This document shows, one piece after another, positions 6,482 to 9,969 of a stretch of DNA of 9,969 nucleotides (the first letter of the stretch is position 1; the number at the start of each line of letters is the position of its first letter). The stretch comes from Betaproteobacteria bacterium. Its GTDB lineage: Bacteria > Pseudomonadota > Gammaproteobacteria > Burkholderiales > Burkholderiaceae. The position numbers and the translations under genes are program-made. Location: NCBI GenBank assembly GCA_009921765.1, contig RFXC01000161.1, positions 1-9,969 of the forward strand. The letters run 5' to 3'. Under the pieces are notes generated by a model, which had not been told where the DNA came from, did no database searches, and saw nothing but the letters and a program-made list of their open reading frames with translations.

Positions 6482-7189
6482 TTACTGCGCCGCCCGCCTT
6501 CGTCCTGAGGTGGGCGTGTCGAGCGCTCTGAGGCAGTCCGTCCCGACGCGCTGGACCATCGCATCAACGCCTTCAGGGGGCACAGCGATGACCCGACGGG
6601 TGAGCAAGGTTGCAAGACCGTGAATCGCCGACCACACGAGGAGTTCCGCGCCCGCGCGGCGCTGTGGGCTGATGACGCCGGTTGCCAGCAATTCATCAAG
6701 GATCCCGGAGAGTGCGCCGTAGGGTCCCCCGTACGCAGGTGACTGGGCAAGCGGATCAACACAAGGAAGCCCGGCGTCGTACGGCCCGAACATCACCGAG
6801 AATCGCTCCGGCTGCTCGAGTGCGAATGCAACGTAGGCGCGGCCCTGCGCGAGAAAACGTGCCTGCGCGGCACGGACGCCTCTCCCACGAACCGCGCGCA
6901 TGGCCTCGTCAAAGCGCTGCCCCAGTTCGACGAATCCGTCCGCTGCGATCGCCCCCAACAATGCAGACTTGTCTTCGAAATGCCGGTACGCAGCGCTCGG
7001 CGACACGCCCACCACTATTGCCGCCTGCCGCAGCGAAAACCCTTCGGCGCCATGCTTGCCAATGAGCGTGAGCGCAGCACGCTTGAGCGCGGCGGGTAAA
7101 TCACCGTGGTGGTAGTGATCGCGCGAAGGTGCGACCGCCGCTGCGGCGGCTTTCAATACCTGTCGGGCGTTCGGTGCGCTGGATGCCAT
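6482..7189 (-). CDS. TetR/AcrR family transcriptional regulator with WHG-type C-terminal domain
   Basis: A 235-residue one-component repressor. After a 22-residue Ala-rich leader comes YHHGDLPAALKRAALTLIGK (from residue 26), the hallmark opening of WHG-type TetR proteins, then the helix-turn-helix SLRQAAIVVGVSPSAAYRHF (52-71) and EDKSALLGAIA. The C-terminal ligand/dimer domain includes ALEQPERFSVMFG, typical of this class, and RRAGAELLVWSAIHGLATLL. It is divergent from the GST/SDR pair with 139 bases between the start codons. The usual arrangement is repression of the neighbour and of itself until a small hydrophobic ligand binds; the palindrome at 7234-7251 is the obvious site. The start at ATG 7189 lacks a clear Shine-Dalgarno. 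The gene also reads toward the Phd/PIN module with no visible terminator. Confidence 0.93.
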   Translation of the reverse strand: MASSAPNARQVLKAAAAAVAPSRDHYHHGDLPAALKRAALTLIGKHGAEGFSLRQAAIVVGVSPSAAYRHFEDKSALLGAIAADGFVELGQRFDEAMRAVRGRGVRAAQARFLAQGRAYVAFALEQPERFSVMFGPYDAGLPCVDPLAQSPAYGGPYGALSGILDELLATGVISPQRRAGAELLVWSAIHGLATLLTRRVIAVPPEGVDAMVQRVGTDCLRALDTPTSGRRRAAQ

Positions 7190-7198
7190 CCCGGAATG

Positions 7199-7227
7199 TT
7201 GACAGCTATCACATCAACTCGTAAAGT
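7199..7227 (+). promoter_or_regulatory. Sigma70-type promoter for the GST/SDR pair
   Basis: A perfect -35 TTGACA (7199-7204), a 17-base spacer and a -10 TAAAGT (7222-7227, four of six) point toward the GST gene. The predicted transcription start (about 7234) would fall at the left arm of the adjacent palindrome, leaving a leader of roughly 95 bases. Confidence 0.6.
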
Positions 7228-7233
7228 GAACAG

Positions 7234-7251
7234 TGCTTATATCAATAAGCA
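7234..7251. promoter_or_regulatory. Perfect inverted repeat, candidate TetR operator
   Basis: TGCTTAT-ATCA-ATAAGCA is a perfect 7+7 dyad with a 4-base centre. It lies between the divergent tetR and GST genes and covers the predicted GST transcription start, so a bound repressor would block the promoter. The size and symmetry suit a TetR dimer. Binding is inferred from position. Confidence 0.6.
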
Positions 7252-7328
7252 TCGCGCTGATGATTCGCGGCTGACCAGGGCCCCGGGTGATCGATGAGGC
7301 GGGACACTTTTCGACAACGAGGAGAGCC

Positions 7329-7937
7329 ATGATCCTTTACGACCTACCCGCCGGCATGCATCCCCGCCGAGTTCGAATTTTTCTCGCTGAGAAAGGCCAG
7401 ACCATCCCCTCCCTTGCGATTGACGCAGCCAACGGTGAGAACAGTCAGCCCGAGTTTCTCCGCCTGAACCCAATGGGTCGCTTGCCCGTGTTGGTTCTCG
7501 ATGACGGCACGGCAATCTCCGAGTCGCTCGCCATCTGCCGCTATCTCGAATCCCTATATCCAACCCCCCCGCTGCTGGGAGTTGGCGCGCTGGAGATCGC
7601 CAAGGTCGATATGTGGATCCGACGCATGGAGCAGCAGATCTCAAACCCGATCGGCGACATCTTCATGCACACGAGCGATTTCTATCGAAGCCGCATCACC
7701 CAGGTGCCCGCTTACGCGGAGTGGTCGCGCGAAAAGGTCATGAAATCATTTGCCTGGCTTGACGGCGTACTTTCCGGCCGCCCCTTCATTGCCGGGGCGA
7801 ACTACACGGTCGCCGATATCGTGGCGCAGTGTGCGCTGGTGTTGGGCAAGGCGGTGGGAGTCCGCGTCCCGCCCGAACATGCGCATCTTGCCCGCTGGTT
7901 CGCAGAGGTCAGCGCTCGTCCCACGGCTCGCGCATAG
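7329..7937 (+). CDS. Glutathione S-transferase family protein
   Basis: A 202-residue cytosolic GST. Residues 1-78 are the thioredoxin-like domain: MILYDLPAGMHPRRVRIFLA, then RLNPMGRLPVLVLDDGTAIS with the cis-proline Pro53 and the glutathione-binding pair Glu65-Ser66 (SESLAICRYLE). Residues about 88-202 are the all-helical domain; NYTVADIVAQCALV near its end is the conserved folding motif with the VAD capping box. The ATG at 7329 has GAGGAGA just upstream; a longer frame from 7287 is unlikely. It conjugates glutathione to electrophiles or serves as a glutathione-dependent lyase or isomerase; the substrate is not readable. It is followed 16 bases later by the SDR gene, and both are probably controlled by the divergent TetR protein. 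Confidence 0.93.
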   Translation: MILYDLPAGMHPRRVRIFLAEKGQTIPSLAIDAANGENSQPEFLRLNPMGRLPVLVLDDGTAISESLAICRYLESLYPTPPLLGVGALEIAKVDMWIRRMEQQISNPIGDIFMHTSDFYRSRITQVPAYAEWSREKVMKSFAWLDGVLSGRPFIAGANYTVADIVAQCALVLGKAVGVRVPPEHAHLARWFAEVSARPTARA

Positions 7938-7953
7938 CGAAAGGTCGGCCCAC

Positions 7954-8561
7954 ATGAATGCGCCAGGCGTGTGCTGTGTGATCGGTGCGGGCGATGCAAC
8001 CGGCGGCGCCATCGCCAAACGCTTTGCGCGCGGGGGCTACGAGGTGTGTGTAGCCCGTCGAACCGAATCGGCGCCATCGAGGTACTGGTATTCAATGTGG
8101 GCGGCAACGTGCGCTTTCCCATCCTTGAAACAACCGCCCAGAAATATTTCAAGGTCTGGGAAATGTGCGCGATGGCGGGTTTCCTTGCCGGGCGGGAGGC
8201 CGCGCGCGTGATGGTGCCGCGAGGCCGAGGCAGTATTTTCTTCACCGGCGCCACCGCCAGCACGCGAGGGGCCGCGGGCTTTTCTGCCTTCGCGGGCGGC
8301 AAGGCCGCGCTGCGTGCGCTTGCGCAGTCTATGGCGCGCGAGTTGGGCCCGAAGGGATTGCACGTTGCCCATGTGATCGTCGACGGTCTGATCGACACAG
8401 CCTTCGCTCGCGAGAACTTCGCGCAGCGCGTGGCCGACACCGCACCCGACGGAATCCTCAACCCCGAGCACATTGCGCAGGCGTACTGGTGGCTGCACCA
8501 ACAGCCCCGCGATGCCTGGACGTTCGAATTGGACTTAAGGCCGTGGGCAGAGAATTGGTGA
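7954..8561 (+). pseudogene. Short-chain dehydrogenase/reductase (SDR), broken by internal deletion and frame change
   Basis: The start ATG 7954 has GAAAGG nine bases upstream. The first about 38 codons give the Rossmann opening CVIGAGDATGGAIAKRFA and YEVCVARR. From about 8070 the similarity continues in a different frame with IGAIEVLVFNVGGNVRFP, IFFTGATAS (catalytic serine region), GFSAFAGGKAALRALAQSMA and ELGPKGLHVAHVIVDGLIDT, ending with the stop at 8559-8561. Between the two blocks the family normally has about 45 residues (second and third strands, cofactor-selecting region), which are absent, so a deletion of roughly 130-140 bases with length of form 3n+1 is implied. No intact SDR can be made. 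The tyrosine of YxxxK is Phe here (FAGGK); from memory relatives of this subgroup share this. It was the partner of the upstream GST. Confidence 0.88.
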
Positions 8562-8704
8562 GCGCTCAGGCTTAGATCTCTGAAGACAGAAGCTAAATCA
8601 CCCGGTCACGATGCTCCGAACTACGCACTTTCGGGACTTCTAAGGGCTATTTCTTTCGCCGCCTGAGATCGAACCCCCATCTTTGGGCATACTCATCCCC
8701 GACC
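8562..8704. other. Intergenic region between SDR pseudogene and 7TM-DISM gene
   Basis: This 143-base spacer holds no open frame of note. A weak 5-base stem (CCGAA ... TTCGG, about 8617-8634) has no T-tract after it, so I do not call it a terminator. The promoter of the downstream gene should lie here but no clear hexamer pair was found. Confidence 0.5.
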
Positions 8705-9969
8705 ATGTGCTCGTCTGACTTCCGCTCCTTCAAAAAAGCCTTGCTGCCCGCGCTGCTGCTGTGCCTTTTGGTCTGGTTGCCCAGTATGGCGGCGGCGCAG
8801 GAGCGCATTCTCGAAAAGGCCTACTGGACCGACACAACCGGAGCCGCCAGTTTTGAGCAGGCTCGCACTGCCTCGTATACCCCGTACCGGGATGTACTCA
8901 GCAAAGGCTTCAGCAACCATGTGCAGTGGGTGCGCTTAAAGATCGCGCCGCTGCTGGTTGAGGAGGGCGATGCACTGGTGCTGCGTCTACGACCGGTCTA
9001 CGTTGATCAGATCACGCTTTTTGACCCAGTGCTGCTGGCCCAGGGCATTGGGCCTGCCAGTGTGGGCGATCGCACGCCCTGGGAGTCCAACCAGTTCGAA
9101 TCGCTTAACCACAACCTGCTCATTCCAGGGCAGGCCAATGAGCGCTATGTCTGGCTGCGGCTTCAGACTACGAGCACGCAATTGCTGCACGCCGAGGCTT
9201 TGACCCCGCGAGAAATGCTGCGCGAGGAACACACGCTTTGGCTGGTCTACGCCGCCTTGCTTGCGCTGATCATGTCGTTCCTGCTGTGGGTGCTGATGGC
9301 CTGGCTTCGCGACCGCGATCCAGTCAATGGCGTGTTTGTGATCCGGCAGACGGTTCTGCTGATCTACACCGCCTGTTTCCTGGGCTATCACCGCATATTG
9401 CTGGCCGATTGGCTGTCACCGGCGGTCCAGGACACGCTGTACAACTGGCTGGTTTTGTTCACAACCGGCCTGTCGGTGGCCTTCGAATACCGCTTTCTCG
9501 TGGAGTACCGCCTGACGCGCGGGTCGCGGCGGTTGCTGCGCATGCTTCTGGCGTGGTCGCTGTTCGCGATGGCGCTGATGCTGTTTGGCCAGACCCGACT
9601 GTCGCTGCAAACGAATATGTTGCTGAACGGTGTGGCCGTGATCTGCCTGCTGCTGGTCAGCCTGCGTCTGAAGCGCCCTCATGTCACCCACGCTTACAGC
9701 GCCGGCTATCAGTTGCCGCCCGCCGTGGTGTCCGTGTACTACGTTGCGGTGTTGCTGTTGCTGGTGCTCAACGTGTTGCCCAGCCTGGGGCTGCTGTCGG
9801 GCACACTCTACACCGTGTATGGAGTGCTGCTGTATGGCGTGGTGTCTGGTTTTTTCATGACCGCCCTGCTCATCGTTCGTTCACGCAAGGCTGAGGCATT
9901 GCGTTTGGACACCGCCAACCGCCTGAATTTGTCGCAACAGCAACTCGAACTTGAAACGCAGCGCCGGCA
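8705..9969 (+). CDS. 7TM-DISM receptor protein, N-terminal part (probable sensor histidine kinase or other signalling protein; 3' end outside window)
   Basis: A 421-codon open frame runs from ATG 8705 to the window end. Residues 1-31 are a signal peptide (positively charged start, Leu-rich core, cleavage near MAAA/Q). Residues about 33-170 are a periplasmic beta-rich domain of the 7TMR-DISMED2 type, with NHVQWVRLKI, LVLRLRPVYVDQITLFDP and RYVWLRLQT. Then about seven membrane helices follow (near 178-200, 215-237, 245-265, 277-296, 304-322, 342-362, 369-392), the 7TMR-DISM_7TM module. The last residues (SRKAEALRLDTANRLNLSQQ) form a charged coiled-coil linker as seen before a kinase or GGDEF output domain. 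The output domain is beyond the edge, so kinase versus cyclase cannot be decided. The start is the only reasonable one; no strong Shine-Dalgarno precedes it. The periplasmic domain probably senses a carbohydrate-like or envelope ligand, known for the family only in outline. Confidence 0.88.
   Translation, partial: MCSSDFRSFKKALLPALLLCLLVWLPSMAAAQERILEKAYWTDTTGAASFEQARTASYTPYRDVLSKGFSNHVQWVRLKIAPLLVEEGDALVLRLRPVYVDQITLFDPVLLAQGIGPASVGDRTPWESNQFESLNHNLLIPGQANERYVWLRLQTTSTQLLHAEALTPREMLREEHTLWLVYAALLALIMSFLLWVLMAWLRDRDPVNGVFVIRQTVLLIYTACFLGYHRILLADWLSPAVQDTLYNWLVLFTTGLSVAFEYRFLVEYRLTRGSRRLLRMLLAWSLFAMALMLFGQTRLSLQTNMLLNGVAVICLLLVSLRLKRPHVTHAYSAGYQLPPAVVSVYYVAVLLLLVLNVLPSLGLLSGTLYTVYGVLLYGVVSGFFMTALLIVRSRKAEALRLDTANRLNLSQQQLELETQRR

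Noticed and set aside
7802..8473. Long minus-strand frame over the SDR region
   Set aside because: The plus strand carries clear SDR motifs; the opposite frame has no recognisable motif.
8617..8634. Hairpin CCGAA...TTCGG as a terminator after the GST/SDR pair
   Set aside because: Stem of only five pairs with a long loop and no T-tract.
1..9969. CRISPR arrays, tRNA or rRNA genes, insertion-sequence ends
   Set aside because: No regularly spaced repeat-spacer array, no tRNA cloverleaf or rRNA stretch, and no transposase or terminal inverted repeats were seen on reading both strands.

Overview
The window looks like a chromosomal segment of a GC-rich proteobacterium, most plausibly a betaproteobacterium of the Burkholderiales type. 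This is inferred from codon use, the style of the RND pump, TetR/WHG regulator and GST/SDR proteins, and a 7TM-DISM sensor; no ribosomal or housekeeping marker is present to fix the taxon.

Layout from left to right. (1) The 3' end of an amidase-signature enzyme (+, cut by the window edge). (2) A minus-strand tripartite-efflux operon: a periplasmic adaptor (MFP) followed by a large inner-membrane RND permease, joined by a 4-base GTGA overlap; no outer-membrane channel gene is present here. (3) An accessory island of about 1.5 kb with two toxin-antitoxin modules meeting tail to tail: a plus-strand DUF1778 antitoxin plus GNAT acetyltransferase toxin (TacAT-like), and a minus-strand Phd/YefM antitoxin plus PIN-domain RNase toxin. 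The two toxin stop codons abut with no base between them. The PIN toxin is broken by one extra G in a 7-G run. (4) A minus-strand TetR/AcrR regulator with a WHG-type C-terminal domain, divergent from a plus-strand glutathione S-transferase and short-chain dehydrogenase pair. A good sigma70-type promoter with a perfect 7+7 palindrome lies between them. The SDR gene has lost about 45 codons internally and changes frame, so it is a pseudogene. (5) The 5' part of a 7TM-DISM membrane receptor, probably the front of a histidine kinase or other signalling protein, running off the right edge.

Functionally the segment combines export and detoxification (RND pump, GST/SDR under TetR control) with plasmid-like or chromosomal TA modules. 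Two of the accessory genes (PIN toxin and SDR) are decayed, which fits a region under relaxed selection. I do not see a clearly undescribed system. The most useful leads are the G-run frameshift, the tail-to-tail TA arrangement, and the candidate operators with repeat geometry suited to their regulators.
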